The notes under the pieces are model-generated. The model made no database searches, was not told the DNA's origin, and saw only the letters and a list, made by a program, of their open reading frames with translations. From Paragorgia papillata (lineage: Eukaryota > Cnidaria > Anthozoa > Scleralcyonacea > Coralliidae): a DNA stretch of 64,000 nt. Positions 49,603 to 59,642 of the stretch are shown here, piece after piece. Position 1 is the stretch's first letter. Each line of letters begins with the position of its first letter. The stretch lies in NCBI GenBank assembly GCA_035771165.1, contig JAWNZC010000228.1, positions 74,501 to 138,500 of the forward strand, written 5' to 3'. A program made the position numbers and the translations under genes.

Positions 49603-50770
49603 TTAAATACCAAGAAAAACCGTTCCAATTGAAGCCCCAAAAACTTCTGGCAATCTGTTGTCGCTTTTTTCTACAATTTCAGGAGTAAATATTCCTGGTT
49701 TGTATTTGCTTCCACTAATTTCAACAGGTTTTAAAGGTTTTAAAGGTTTTACAAAGGTTTTTCCAATATTTAAATGCCTGTTAAGTCCAAGAGTCATTTT
49801 GTTTGTGGCCAGGGTAAGAACATTATTAAAACCACTAATTGGGTTAATAAGGATTCTCATGTCTGACGGAATTAAAATTAAACCCGGGCTTATGGCAAAA
49901 TTTAAAACAACATTTGTGGACTTAATAGCCTGCCTCATATTTGAAATAGAAACAGTAATGTCATCCTGAGCTATTGTATCCTCCATTAACTTTTTAAACA
50001 CTTCTTGTGTTTGTAAACTTTTAGCTCCTTCGCCAACAATGACCCACCTTGTTTTTGCCTGTGCTCCCAAAACGCAGTAAACAAAAGATTCTAAGGATTG
50101 TTGAAACAACTTTTGACCTAATAATGTTAACCCATTGCTATCTTTAGGTACAAAATGCTTAAAATCATCTGAATGTCTCGATCCTGCTGACACCAATTCC
50201 TCATATGTGTTGATTCTCCCATAACTCTTCTTCTCCAACTTTACATACCTAACTTCATATCCAAGGTCCTTCATATCTTGTGTAAATTCTTTTGCACTTT
50301 GTGTGGAGTTGCTTATCTTTTTAACCCAAACATCATTAGGGTTGTGTTGTAAAATTTTTTATGACATCTGCTGTCAAAAACCTTCGGAGTTTGTTTGGAT
50401 GTTTCAAAAACCTTCTGACTTGAAAAACATAATGATAATGAACAATGCTTGTCAAAAAATGGGACCTAAATCGTTCAAAACCATTCTTTAAATGTTTGTT
50501 AGACACCCCACACAAATAACTTGCAACATAACTGGCAGCAATGGATGTAAAATATGGGATTGTAAGAAAGTCATTTAATGTTGGGTTCCTTATTTTCATT
50601 GGTTGTTGAAATGCTAAATCTATGGGGTTCAAATTTACAATAAAGTTTTCTCTTTCATTTGCAAATATCGTAATTGTGTTTATATTTGCAGAAGCCTTTG
50701 GTTGTTTGGTAAATTTCTGGACCGTTCCAAAAACATCCCACTCTTTTGGCCATTCTTTAAATTCTGTCAT
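49603..50770 (-). CDS. Conserved-looking protein of unknown function, about 390 aa, one frame break
   Basis: Starts at 50770 (MTEFKEWPKEWDVFG). The first frame runs to 50336 and a second continues to 49603. The break is near 50345. The N-terminal half has aromatic, basic helices (YVFQVRRFLKHPNKLRRF). The second half is alpha/beta-like (RWVIVGEGAKSL, then VVLNFAISPGLILIPSDMRI). The end is Pro/Lys-rich. It is divergent from the integrase gene with 69 bases between starts, a likely shared promoter region. I recall similar long proteins in invertebrate Polintons but no function; a structural virion protein is possible. Confidence 0.5.
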
Positions 50771-50839
50771 TGTTTATTTAAAGTTCAAAAGCAAAAAAAA
50801 ACTCAGTCCTCAAAAGGATCCAGTTTCCCTTAAAATAAA

Positions 50840-51815
50840 ATGGAAGACAAACTTTTACTCATTGATCTTGAGTTACGAGATATTTATTACAACCCTGTAA
50901 CTGGTTACCAATCCATGGAAAAACTTTACAAAGCTGCTGTTGAAGAAAATCCTTCAATAACTAGAAAACAAGTAAAGGAGTGGTTGCACAGCCAAAAAGT
51001 TTTTACATTGCACAAAACTATTAAAAAACCAAAAAAATACCAAAAAACATTTGTTAAAAATCTTGCCGACCAGATGCAAATGGACTTGGTGGATATGGCG
51101 AAATTTGAAGATGAAAATAATGGACAACGATGGATTATAACAGGAATAGAAATTTTGTCAAGATTTGGTTTCGCTGTTCCTGTTCATAGAAAAAAACACA
51201 GAAAGTATGGTGCCAGGTGTTAGAAAAATATTAGAAGAATTTAAGAAAAGATTTGGTAAATATCCAGAAGCTGTTCAATTTGACGAAGGAATGGAGTTTC
51301 ATAACAAGGGTGTAAAAAATCTTTTGAAATCTTTTGACATAGAATATTTTACAACACAGTCCGAAAAAAAGGCTGCCATTGTGGAAAGGTTTAACAGAAC
51401 TTTGAAAACCAGGATGTGGAAATTTTTTACTTTTAAAGGAACCAAAAAGTGGTTGGATGTTTTGGATAAATTTGTCGGAAGTTACAACAACACGATCCAC
51501 AGAACCATTAAAATGAAGCCCAAAGATGTCAATGATGCCAACCAATCCAAAGTTTTTTTTACTCTGTACGGATTACCACCATTAGAATCCCAAATAAACC
51601 CAAAATTTAAAGTTGGTGATCATGTTAGACTCCAAAAATACAGAAAAAACTTCGCAAAAGGATATGACCCAAATTTTTTATATGAAATTTTTATTGTGTC
51701 AGCGGTTTTTAGAGGAGATCCTGTTATGTACAAAATCCAGGACGATGATGGCGAAAATATTTTGGGAAAATTTTATGGTGAGGAGTTGGTTAAAGTTATT
51801 GGAGAACAGACATAA
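50840..51815 (+). CDS. Polinton integrase, RVE/DDE type, one frame break
   Basis: ATG in TTAAAATAAAATGG (MEDKLLLIDLELRDIYY). A helical N-terminal part holds KQVKEWLHSQKVFTLHK, typical of Polinton and retroviral-like integrases. The catalytic core shows the first Asp in QMDLVDM (about 51082), the second in FDEGMEFHN (about 51280), and the Glu in VERFNRTLK (about 51382), 33 residues after the second Asp. The C-terminal SH3-like part contains FKVGDHVRLQK and extends to 51815. The frame changes near 51195 in an A run, between the first and second Asp. It joins element ends to the target, producing the 6-base duplication seen here. No clear chromodomain. Confidence 0.88.
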
Positions 51816-51822
51816 ATAAATA

Positions 51823-53156
51823 ATGGATGAAAATTTTGGAGAACCCTCCGGAGAAACTTTTAAGGAATGGGTTAAAATGAAAAATTTAAATGTCGATGAA
51901 ACAGAAGAAGAAGAACAAGATCGTTTGGAAAGAGAAGAAGCAGAAGAAAATGAGGAACAAACAACACCCTTTGGGGGTAAAAATTTGGATGAAAGTTTTG
52001 TTGACAATATGAATTTCCCCAAAGTTGTTTATGATAAATTACGTGAAGGACTAACTAAAATAAGAAGTGGTGGTGGTAAAAAAAGAGCAGACAAAAACTA
52101 TAGAAAAGAACAAGAAAAAAAGGAAAACAAGTTAATTGGAGATATGAAAAGAAAAATAACCAACCAAAGAAGAAAATTTTTTAGGGAAAAACTGGGTCTT
52201 AATATAAAAATTGGTAAGGTCAAGGAAAGTGCAGGCAAAACCTTAATTAGAAATAGTTTTGTGGAAAAAGATGGACTCCTTTTTGATAATGTAAAGGTTG
52301 TTGTTAAATTAGAAAACGGTAAATATGGCTTAAACCCAGATAAAAAATTTGAGGAAAAAGTTAAAGAATTTCATGGGTTATTTTTAAAAGCAAAAGAAGA
52401 CTACAAAAACTCAGCAGATGGGTTTGTTGAAGGTCTTGTAGGTGTCCCGCCAGAACATATTGAACCTGAAGTTATTGTTAACATTCGTAGGGATGTTGCT
52501 AGGGAATTGGGTGATGAAGTAACAGTAGAACTGGACAACATTGAAGCAAATGATAATGGAGATATCGACAAAATTGCTGGTGACGGAGCTCTTCGCAACA
52601 TTGGAGGAGTTTTAGCTTCCAATAACTTGGAAGCTATCGATATTAACAAAGATTTTTGGAAAGTTAAAGCCGACAAAGAAGATAACCCAGTATTAAAAGC
52701 AAAAGCCGAAAATGTTGAGTATATATGTAGAAAAAGGGCAGATCAACTTAGATTGGAAGCAAACCTAGTTCCAGAATATGAAGAAACAAAAGAAAAAATT
52801 AAAACCAGTGTTTTAACACGGTTTGAAAAATTTAAAGAATGGGCCAAAGAAAACATGGGTGTATCAGCTGCTATCGCAATTTCCATTGCTGGAATTATAA
52901 CAACTGTGGCACTAGCTGGAAAAGCTGCTGTCGTAACGAGTGCAAAAGCAACAGGAGCACTTGGTTAAAGCCTTAGCAAAACTTGCAAAAGCCGCTTGGC
53001 CTGTATTGGCACCAATTTTGAGCATATTGGCAACTGCACTATCGTGGGGTGCAAAGGGATTGGCATGGTTGGCGAAAAAATTTGTGGGTCCTTGCAATAG
53101 CTTTAACATATTTTGTGTACACAGAGTATAAAGAAAGATATAAAAAATCTTCCTAA
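51823..53156 (+). CDS. Large acidic protein with hydrophobic C-terminus, Polinton-type
   Basis: ATG in ATAAATAATGG (MDENFGEPSGETFKEW), eight bases after the integrase stop. The first frame is open to 52968. It has an acidic Glu-rich start (DETEEEEQDRLEREE), a basic coiled middle (KKRADKNYRKEQEKK), mixed helices, then FKEWAKENMGVSAAIAISIAG leading into hydrophobic segments. A neighbouring frame continues the hydrophobic pattern (KALAKLAKAAWPVLAPIL) and, after a second change near 53085, ends at 53156 with a further span and a basic tail. Two to three membrane spans are likely. I recall this C-terminal layout from other invertebrate Polintons. The role is unknown; a virion membrane protein is one possibility. 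Confidence 0.6.
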
Positions 53157-53181
53157 AAGTTAAAAATAATGGTATAATAAA

Positions 53182-53701
53182 ATGAACACAGAATACGCAA
53201 CAATGAATGAAGAAAAAAATGAAGAACCGCAAAATTTAACCCTTAGAGAAGACTTAATCCGGTTATCCTTTGCAAAGGAGATCAAAACATTCGGAAGCAT
53301 ATTTGAAAAAAAGCTTCAATGACCCAACTTGAAAAAATTAAGCTTAGCTATGAAAGAACCCAACTTGACAAAACAACATCTCTGTTAACTGAGACTCTTG
53401 TAACCAAATTTTCAGAGTTATTGGAACAGTTAGACTTAATACAAAATGACGAAAAACTGGATGCAGAACTATCATCAAACAAACTTTTCTGCGATGATGT
53501 CAAATCCATAGTTAAAAAAATTTCGCCATATATTCCAATGATTGGTTTGCTAACTGGTGGCATCATTATCGCGAAACATGTTTGGGACCAGGGCGAAGTA
53601 AAGAAAACCAAGTCCTAATAAAAAATGTTACAGTACAAAATGATGAAAATCCTAATGAAAATGACAGTGGTGTCAGTTCTGTTGATTCCAATAACAGTTG
53701 A
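53182..53701 (+). CDS. Coiled-coil, single-span membrane protein, frame-broken
   Basis: ATG in ATAATAAAATG (MNTEYATMNEEKNEEPQN). The first frame stops at 53316, overlapping ATGA with a second frame at 53319 (MTQLEKIKLSYERTQLD). That arrangement could mean two overlapping genes, but one broken gene is simpler. The middle is helical. A hydrophobic span (YIPMIGLLTGGIIIAKHV) follows. The second frame stops at 53618, while another stays open to 53701 with an Asn/Asp/Ser-rich tail. Role unknown; its neighbours suggest a structural or membrane function. Confidence 0.5.
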
Positions 53702-53770
53702 GTTGTTATTACTAAAGTTTTTACTATTCTCACTAAGCGTTCCACATAGTGTTCTACAAAGTTAACAATG

Positions 53771-53799
53771 TTTTCCTAATCTTTGTTGGGTTAGGAAAA
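53771..53799. terminator. Hairpin TTTTCCTAA-N11-TTAGGAAAA
   Basis: Perfect nine-base stem, about 70 bases after the preceding gene and 11 before the next ATG. The sequence differs from the TATAAC hairpins but the placement is the same. Confidence 0.55.
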
Positions 53800-53809
53800 A
53801 ATAAAACAA

Positions 53810-54046
53810 ATGGGAAATTCAAAGTCAAAGCCAAAAGAAAAATTTAATAAAAACCATATTACTAAAAAAGGCTTTCAGTTTGGTTTAAGTTTTGGAAGAG
53901 AAGACCTAACAATGGAGGGAAATGTTCAAATAGGATGGACAAACAAAACAATCAAAAATTACACAAAGGTTACTAGTTGCAAAAAATCGCCATCTGTAGA
54001 GTCTTTTACACAAAATAAAATAAATGATGATGACAAAGATTCTTAA
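53810..54046 (+). CDS. Candidate N-myristoylated protein, 78 aa
   Basis: ATG follows AAATAAAACAAATGG. The N-terminus MGNSKSKPKEK fits the myristoylation pattern: Gly at 2, a small residue at 5-6, then basic residues. This is the combination that sends proteins to membranes. The rest is polar, with a short beta-like part (GFQFGLSFGREDLTMEGNVQIGW) and an Asp/Lys-rich end. Myristoylated proteins are known in virions of poxviruses and retroviruses. A bridge between membrane and core is a reasonable but unproven role. The frame appears unbroken. Confidence 0.55.
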   Translation: MGNSKSKPKEKFNKNHITKKGFQFGLSFGREDLTMEGNVQIGWTNKTIKNYTKVTSCKKSPSVESFTQNKINDDDKDS

Positions 54047-54179
54047 AACTGGTATCGACAAATCCGACAAAAAAAGGTCGGACAGGAGAAATTTGGTTCT
54101 TAGAAAAAATTGGGTTTTGGAAAGAAAAAGAACGATGGGTGCACAACAATGTAAGATAAGAAATGATCATTATTACTGA
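54024..54179 (+). CDS. Possible small basic protein, 51 aa
   Basis: Three consecutive ATGs in the AAATAAATG context open a frame of 51 codons, Lys/Arg-rich (IDKSDKKRSDRRNLVLRKNW), overlapping the end of the previous gene by 23 bases. It could be a small DNA-binding protein, or the displaced end of the 53810 gene after a frame change. There is no recognised family. Confidence 0.3.
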   Translation: MMMTKILKTGIDKSDKKRSDRRNLVLRKNWVLERKRTMGAQQCKIRNDHYY

Positions 54180-54221
54180 ATTGAAATTAAAAACCAATAA
54201 TAAAAGATATAATAAAAGAAT

Positions 54222-54348
54222 GAACCCTACTGTTGAAATTAATACTAAGTTTCAAGAACAAAATGAACCTATTCAAACCGAAGAAGAGTTAGAAGATGAA
54301 ATAGAACTTTTACAAAAAACAACTATTCAAAAAAAATGGAAACCTTGA
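54222..54348 (+). CDS. Short acidic frame, possibly the start of the next gene
   Basis: ATG after AATAAAAGA opens a 41-codon acidic frame (EEELEDEIELLQKTT) that overlaps the following SAP-like frame by 13 bases. It may be a separate small protein or the N-terminus of its neighbour after a frame change in the A run near 54330. Confidence 0.3.
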
Positions 54349-54707
54349 TCCTGTTAACCAAAACCAAAAAACCATTTTCCTTTTCAAAAGAATATTTAAT
54401 TAATTTAGCTTTACAAAAAGGAATCAAAAACCCAGCAAAACAAACAAAAGGAACACTTTGCAAAGAACTTAACATTCCACTTATTCCAGGAAAAGCCACT
54501 ACTGGTAACCCAAATTTCCCAAACATAAAACCTGTTAAAATTTTGTTTACAGCTATTGATAATAATGAAGAAGTAAAGTTTCCCAAGTTTTGCATCAAGC
54601 CGCTTTAGCTTTAAAGAAGAAAAAAGGCTGATTCTATTACCTACTATATAAGAAACAACACAATTATTTGGTACAACGAAAAACAATGGACTGTAAGCAG
54701 AAAGTAA
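54336..54707 (+). CDS. SAP-like protein, copy A, frame-broken at the 3' end
   Basis: The frame from ATG 54336 stops at 54608. A neighbouring frame is open to 54707, and its end (QWTVSRK) parallels the end of the gene that follows. The middle shows FSKEYLINLALQKGIKN, then GTLCKELNIPLI and PVKILFTAIDNNEE. This is a helix-extended region-helix layout like a SAP DNA-binding motif, then a beta part. It is a clear paralogue of the next gene. Inferred role: binding element DNA. The SAP call is by pattern only. Confidence 0.45.
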
Positions 54708-54786
54708 AAAAATTATGTTAAACTAAAAATCAAAATCTCTTATTAAAACAATAAGAAATTTTAAAAGAAAAACCATATAATAAACA

Positions 54787-55233
54787 ATGACAAACACAAA
54801 AACTCCACAAGAACTCAAAAACTTTTCCAAATAAGAATGCAACTAAGAACAAGCGTAAATAACAGACTACAAACAATACGAGAAGAAGGACCCCCACCAA
54901 CATCCCTCAAAGAACTCAGAGCAATAGGAGGGAAACTTGGTGTCAAAGGAGCCCATAGTTCCAACACGAAAACACTTTGCGAGAAGCTTAACATTCCATT
55001 GGTAAAAAATGAAGTTTATGAAAAACACCACAGAAACGTAATCAGAACACCAGTAAAAATAACATTTACTTCTGTTGATGATGGCGAAAAAACTGGAGTT
55101 CCCAAGTATTTATAAAGCTGGTCTTAGTTTAAACAAAAACCCAAGTTGCATTCCATTTTACATAAAAAACCAACGAGAAGTTATGTACAAAGGTAAATAT
55201 TGGTCAGTAAGTCGTTTAAAAATTTTAATTTAA
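54787..55233 (+). CDS. SAP-like protein, copy B, frame-broken
   Basis: The ATG at 54787 (MTNTKTPQELKNFSK) soon meets a stop. The main frame is 54837-55115, and a third frame carries the end to 55233 (GKYWSVSRLKILI). Shared blocks with copy A are TKTLCEKLNIPLV, PVKITFTSVDDGE and a final W-(S/T)-V-S-R. Residues around SLKELRAIGGKLGVKG look like the first helix and turn of a SAP motif. It arose by tandem duplication with strong divergence. The 3' end faces the minus-strand gene at 55559, with a hairpin between. Confidence 0.45.
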
Positions 55234-55331
55234 ACTATATATAAACAGGACTCCTTACTGTTTTCTAAGGTTTTTTTCTAACTTTTTCAAATTTCGGCGT
55301 CTGTTGTTATATTTGGTCATTTTAAACAAAG

Positions 55332-55357
55332 ATTTCTATCCAACTAAGGATAGAAAT
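55332..55357. terminator. Hairpin ATTTCTATCC-N6-GGATAGAAAT between convergent genes
   Basis: Perfect 10-base stem ending in a T run on the plus strand, about 100 bases after the SAP-like gene and 50 bases beyond the end of the opposing minus-strand gene. It could serve both. Confidence 0.6.
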
Positions 55358-55408
55358 TTTTTTAATGAAGTTTTTTTTTAATTTTTAATGAAAGTTTTAA
55401 TGAAGTTT

Positions 55409-55559
55409 TTACAAAAGCACTATTGCACATACCCAAATAATGTTTCCAATAACTATTCCACCAGCAAGTGCAACCCATGGGCGAAATGTTATCAACAAAC
55501 TCGGCAACCTTTTCATCAACATAATTAATATTTTCGTTAATTTTCGTCATTTTGTCCAT
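55409..55559 (-). CDS. Tiny single-span membrane protein, about 49 aa, frame-broken
   Basis: Starts at 55559 in the context TTTAAATAAAAAATGG (MDKMTKINENINYVDEK), only 43 bases from the divergent polymerase start. The opening frame runs on to 55362 with an unlikely Cys/Trp tail. A neighbouring frame entered near 55470 reads as a clean membrane span (VALAGGIVIGNIIWVCAIVL) and stops at 55409. Small proteins of one helix plus one span are common in Polintons. Function unknown. Confidence 0.45.
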
Positions 55560-55602
55560 TTTTTATTTAAAGAATTTTTTAATTTTCATATTATAATAAA
55601 TA

Positions 55603-58600
55603 ATGACAAAGTACACACGAACGACCCGAAATTATTAAAAATTCGGGAAAATGCTCGCCTCAGAAAACAGAGGCAGCTTCAACGGGATAAGGAAATGAAA
55701 CCCCTTCAAACCCGAAAGACTTGCAAAACTTCAAGAAAAACAGAAGGCAAAGGAGGAAAAAAAGGAGCAAAATCTCATTAACCAACAAGACAGGTTAAAC
55801 GATGACCTAATCAAGTTTCAACAAAAAACTCAGAAAAAACTTCAGAAAAAAAGAGCAACAAAAATGGTCAAGAGAGATCAGACAAGAGGAAGCAAGACAA
55901 GACAAAATTAAGTGGGACAAGAAGTGGGTTGTTGCTGACAAAAAACTTACCAAAAACAGAAGGATTATTGGTAACAATATTGGCAGGCTTTACAGGAAAA
56001 AGGTAAGAAAGAACAAAAAACTTAGACAAACAGAGCCTGTAATGATCAAAGATTTTGTAAATGAAAAGGCGGCTTTGTATGAAATCTCAGGCCAAAACTA
56101 CAAAGACCCAATAGTATTTTTAGAAGAAACAACAGCAAATGTTGAGAATCTTATTAATGGGATTGAAAATTCTAAAAAAGTCAAAACAACACTGATCTGT
56201 AAACTTGTTCATTACAATTATGTGGACAGAATAGAAAAAGTGGATCTTTTCTACTTTACATCCCAAATGAAGGCCATGACAACAGAGGAGGATGTGCATG
56301 AATTTATACAAACAGGCAAAAAGAGAGATGTTGGAAAATTTGGCAGCTCATCAAAAAGAAAGTTCAGGGTGGTCCATAAGATCTGTTGAAAAACCTGCAC
56401 ATTTCGATAACAAAATATAAGCCTTTAAATGGTAAGGGATTTCAACCACTACCAAAATTCATCAAGGACAAAAAGGCAATCATAAATCCACAAAACACGG
56501 ATAACAACTGTTTTTTATATGCTGTTGCCATTGCACAAATTTTTAAAGGAAGATCAAAACGCTCAAAAACTTGAAAGAGTGCCAACAGCTGTCAAACTAT
56601 TAGCAAAAAAATATGACTGTAAGGGTCTAACATTTCCTGTTAAAATTAAAGACATCTCAAAATTTGAAAAAAATAATGAAATAGGTGTAAATGTTTTTTG
56701 GTTATGATTATGAAATTAAGAAGGTTTATCAAATGCAAATTAGTAGGTCTGACCATGATGAAAGAGTTAACCTGTTTTTCGACAATGTTCATTACAGTTT
56801 GTATTAAGGACAAGAGCAAACTTTTAACAGCTCAAAATGACAAACACAAAGGAAAAAAGTTCTTTTGTAACTTCTGTTTAAACCCTTTCAAAACAGAGGA
56901 AATATTAAGAGAACATGAAACAATTTGTAGAACTCATGACGCCCAAATCCAAGAATATCCCAAAAAGGGTTTTAATGATGTCATGGGATGGAGTTATAAT
57001 GATTTAAAGAAAACCCAAAATGTCCCTTTCATCATAGTGGCAGATTTCGAGTGCATGTTAAAAACTTTAAAAACCAGAAACAATGATGAGTCGAAAAGTT
57101 ACACACAAAATTATCAGGAACACATTCCAATTGGTTATTGCTTTCAAATTATATGTTCTGACCCAAACATATTTCCAGGAAAAACTGTAAGTTATACAAA
57201 ACAATATGAGTTCCAAGATATTGGTTAAAATGTTTGTTGAGGCTTTAGAAAAAGAAGCCAAAAATATTTGGTATAAACTATTTGAAGGATCCAAAGAAAA
57301 TAATAATGACAGCAGATGATGAAAAGAACTTCCAAAATGCAACAACCTGTTATGTTTGTGGAGGTCATTTTGTACAGAAAAAACTTAAGGATTTGGACCC
57401 AAAAAGTCTTTGGAAGGCCAACAAGAATACTGCAAAATCCAAAGTCAGAGATCATGATCATTTAAATGGTAAATATCGTGGAGCGGCTCATAATGATTGT
57501 AATTATGCAATGTCAAGTGCGAGACATATTCCGGTTTTGTTTTCATAATTTCAGTGGCTATGATAGTCATTTAATAGCAAAATATTTGGGGTTGTCAAAT
57601 GGTAAACGTGGTTGCATCGCAAAAACAGAAGAGGAGTACATAAGTGTTAACAAAAAACTTTGGATGGATGGTGGGTGGAGTAAGGATTTGACAATTGATG
57701 GCAGGCCAAAGAAAAAATGGGTGCCTTTGGAGCTACGGTTTTTTGGATTCGTTGAAATTCATGTCAAGGCTCATTGGCAACACTAGCATCAAACTTGCCT
57801 AAAACAGAATTCCATTACACTGAAAATGGTTTCAAAGATCATCCAAAAGAAAATGTGGATCTGTTGAAACAAAAGGGAGTGTTTCCATATGGATTTGTGG
57901 ACAGTTTTGAAAAAGTTGGATTATCCAAAATTACCATCAAAGGAAAAAATTTTATTCCAGATTAACGAGAAGTCATATTAGCAATGATGATTACAAACAC
58001 GCTCAAAATGTTTGGAACAAGTTTAAATGCAAAACATTAAAGGACTATCATGATTTGTATTTAAAAACGGATGTACTTTCTTTTGTCAGATGTTATTCAA
58101 AATTTCAGAAAAATGAGCAAAAACACTTACAAGCTTGACCCCATGTGGTTCTATACAACTCCTGGCCTTTCTTGGGGTGCCTTATTGAAAATGACGGAAC
58201 AAAAGTTGGAACTTTTAACAGACCCCAATATGTATCTCATGGTTGAAAAAGGTATTCGCGGGGGTATCTCAACTATTACTCATCGATATGCAAAGGCCAA
58301 CAATAAGTACATGGAAGAGTATGATCCAGAAAAAGAAAGTGTTTTCATTCCATATTTGGATCGTAACAATCTTTATGGGATGTCAATGACAGAACCTTTA
58401 CCAGTTGGTGGTTTTAAATGGGTTTTTAGATGATGAGTTGATAAACTGGGAAAAATATTTGACAACAGAAGGCGAAGGTTGTTTTCTGGAAGTAGATCTT
58501 GACTACCCAAAGGAACTCCATGATCTTCATAACAAGATGCCATTTGCAGCCGAAAGAATGATGATCGACAAAGTGGAAAAGCTAGTGCCAAATTTAAATG

Positions 58601-59598
58601 ACAAAAAGAATTATGTACTTCATTATGAAGCCCTTGAACAAATATTGGCAAATGGTTTGATCCTGAAAAAAATTCATCGCGGGATCTCATTCATTGAAAA
58701 AGCTTGGATGGAGCCCTACATTATGTTAAACACGAAGTTAAGAACAGCTGCCACTAATGACTTCGAGAAAGATTTTTACAAACTCATGAATAACTCTGTG
58801 TTTGGTAAGACAATGGAAAATGTTAGGAACAGGGTTGATGTTCGGTTGGTATCAGATGATGATCAGCTAGAAAAATTAGCGAAAAAATCTAACTACAATG
58901 GCATCAATATATTTACCGATTACTTGGGTGCGGTTAATATGAAAAAAACTAGAGTTAAAATTAAATAAGCCCATATATTCTGGGGCTGCGATTCTAGACA
59001 AAAGCAAAATTTCTATGTATGATTTTGACTACAATTACATTAAACCAAAATATGGGGACAGGGCGAAACTGTTATTTACAGACACCGACAGCTTATGTTA
59101 TAAAATTAAAACCAATGACTTCTTTGTAGATATTTCTCCAGATGTTGAAAAAATGTTTGACACCTCTAACTTTCCAGAAACTCATCCAAGTGGAATTATG
59201 TGTAGAAAAAAACAAGAAGGTTGTTGGGATGATGAAATCTGAGACTGGAGCTGACCAAATTTCAGACTTTGTGGGATTAAGGTCGAAAGCTTATGCATTT
59301 AAAATGGCCAAAAAACCAAATCCTGTAACTGGGTTATGGGATGAAAAGGAGGAAAAAAAGTGCAAAGGTATTGCGAAAAGTGTTATCAACAATGACATCA
59401 AGTTTAACGATTATGTGGAATGTTTGTTTTCTGGAAAAAAACCTGTTGAGGGGCATGAATTGTTTTAGAAGCACCAAACACACCCTTAATACTGTTCATG
59501 TCAACAAAATAGCACTAAACTCTGCAGATGACAAAAGGGTTATATTAGATGACAAAATTTCGACACTTGCGATTGGACATTGGAGAACCAAGGAGTAA
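55603..59598 (+). CDS. Protein-primed-type family B DNA polymerase, heavily frame-broken
   Basis: About 1330 codons starting at ATAATAAATAATG. In order: a basic, glutamine/lysine-rich coiled region (55650-56040); a region with NTDNNCFLYAVAIAQ (56500); a CxxC region (FCNFCLNPF, 56870). The exonuclease ExoI motif is VADFECM (57042). A zinc/HNH-like insert follows (CYVCGGHF, then RDHDHLNGKYRG, 57350-57480). Polymerase motif A is LDRNNLYGMSM (58359), motif B is NNSVFGK (58795) and motif C is FTDTDS (59081). The layout is that of invertebrate Polinton polymerases. At least 15 frame changes interrupt it, far more than in the capsid or primase genes. Either the gene is dead, or base-level errors concentrate here. 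It would replicate the element from protein-primed ends. Confidence 0.9.
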
Positions 59599-59616
59599 AA
59601 AAAATATTTAAAAAAG

Positions 59617-59642
59617 TTTTAAACAGTTTTTTCTGTTTAAAA
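59617..59642. terminator. Hairpin TTTTAAACAG-T6-CTGTTTAAAA after the polymerase gene
   Basis: Perfect 10-base stem with a T6 loop, 18 bases after the polymerase stop, overlapping the inner edge of the right terminal repeat. Placement matches the other gene-end hairpins. Confidence 0.6.

Noticed and set aside
49658..49969. A 103-codon plus-strand frame opposite the minus-strand protein at 49603-50770
   Set aside because: It is antisense to a longer, more protein-like minus-strand frame and lacks the start context.
53630..53770. A 45-codon very hydrophobic plus-strand frame after the coiled-coil gene
   Set aside because: Another frame continues the preceding gene to 53701 with a plausible polar tail; the hydrophobic reading has no preferred start context.
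53810..53840. Capture of a host Src-type kinase gene
   Set aside because: Only the first nine or so residues resemble Src and there is no SH3, SH2 or kinase domain; convergence on the myristoylation signal is simpler.
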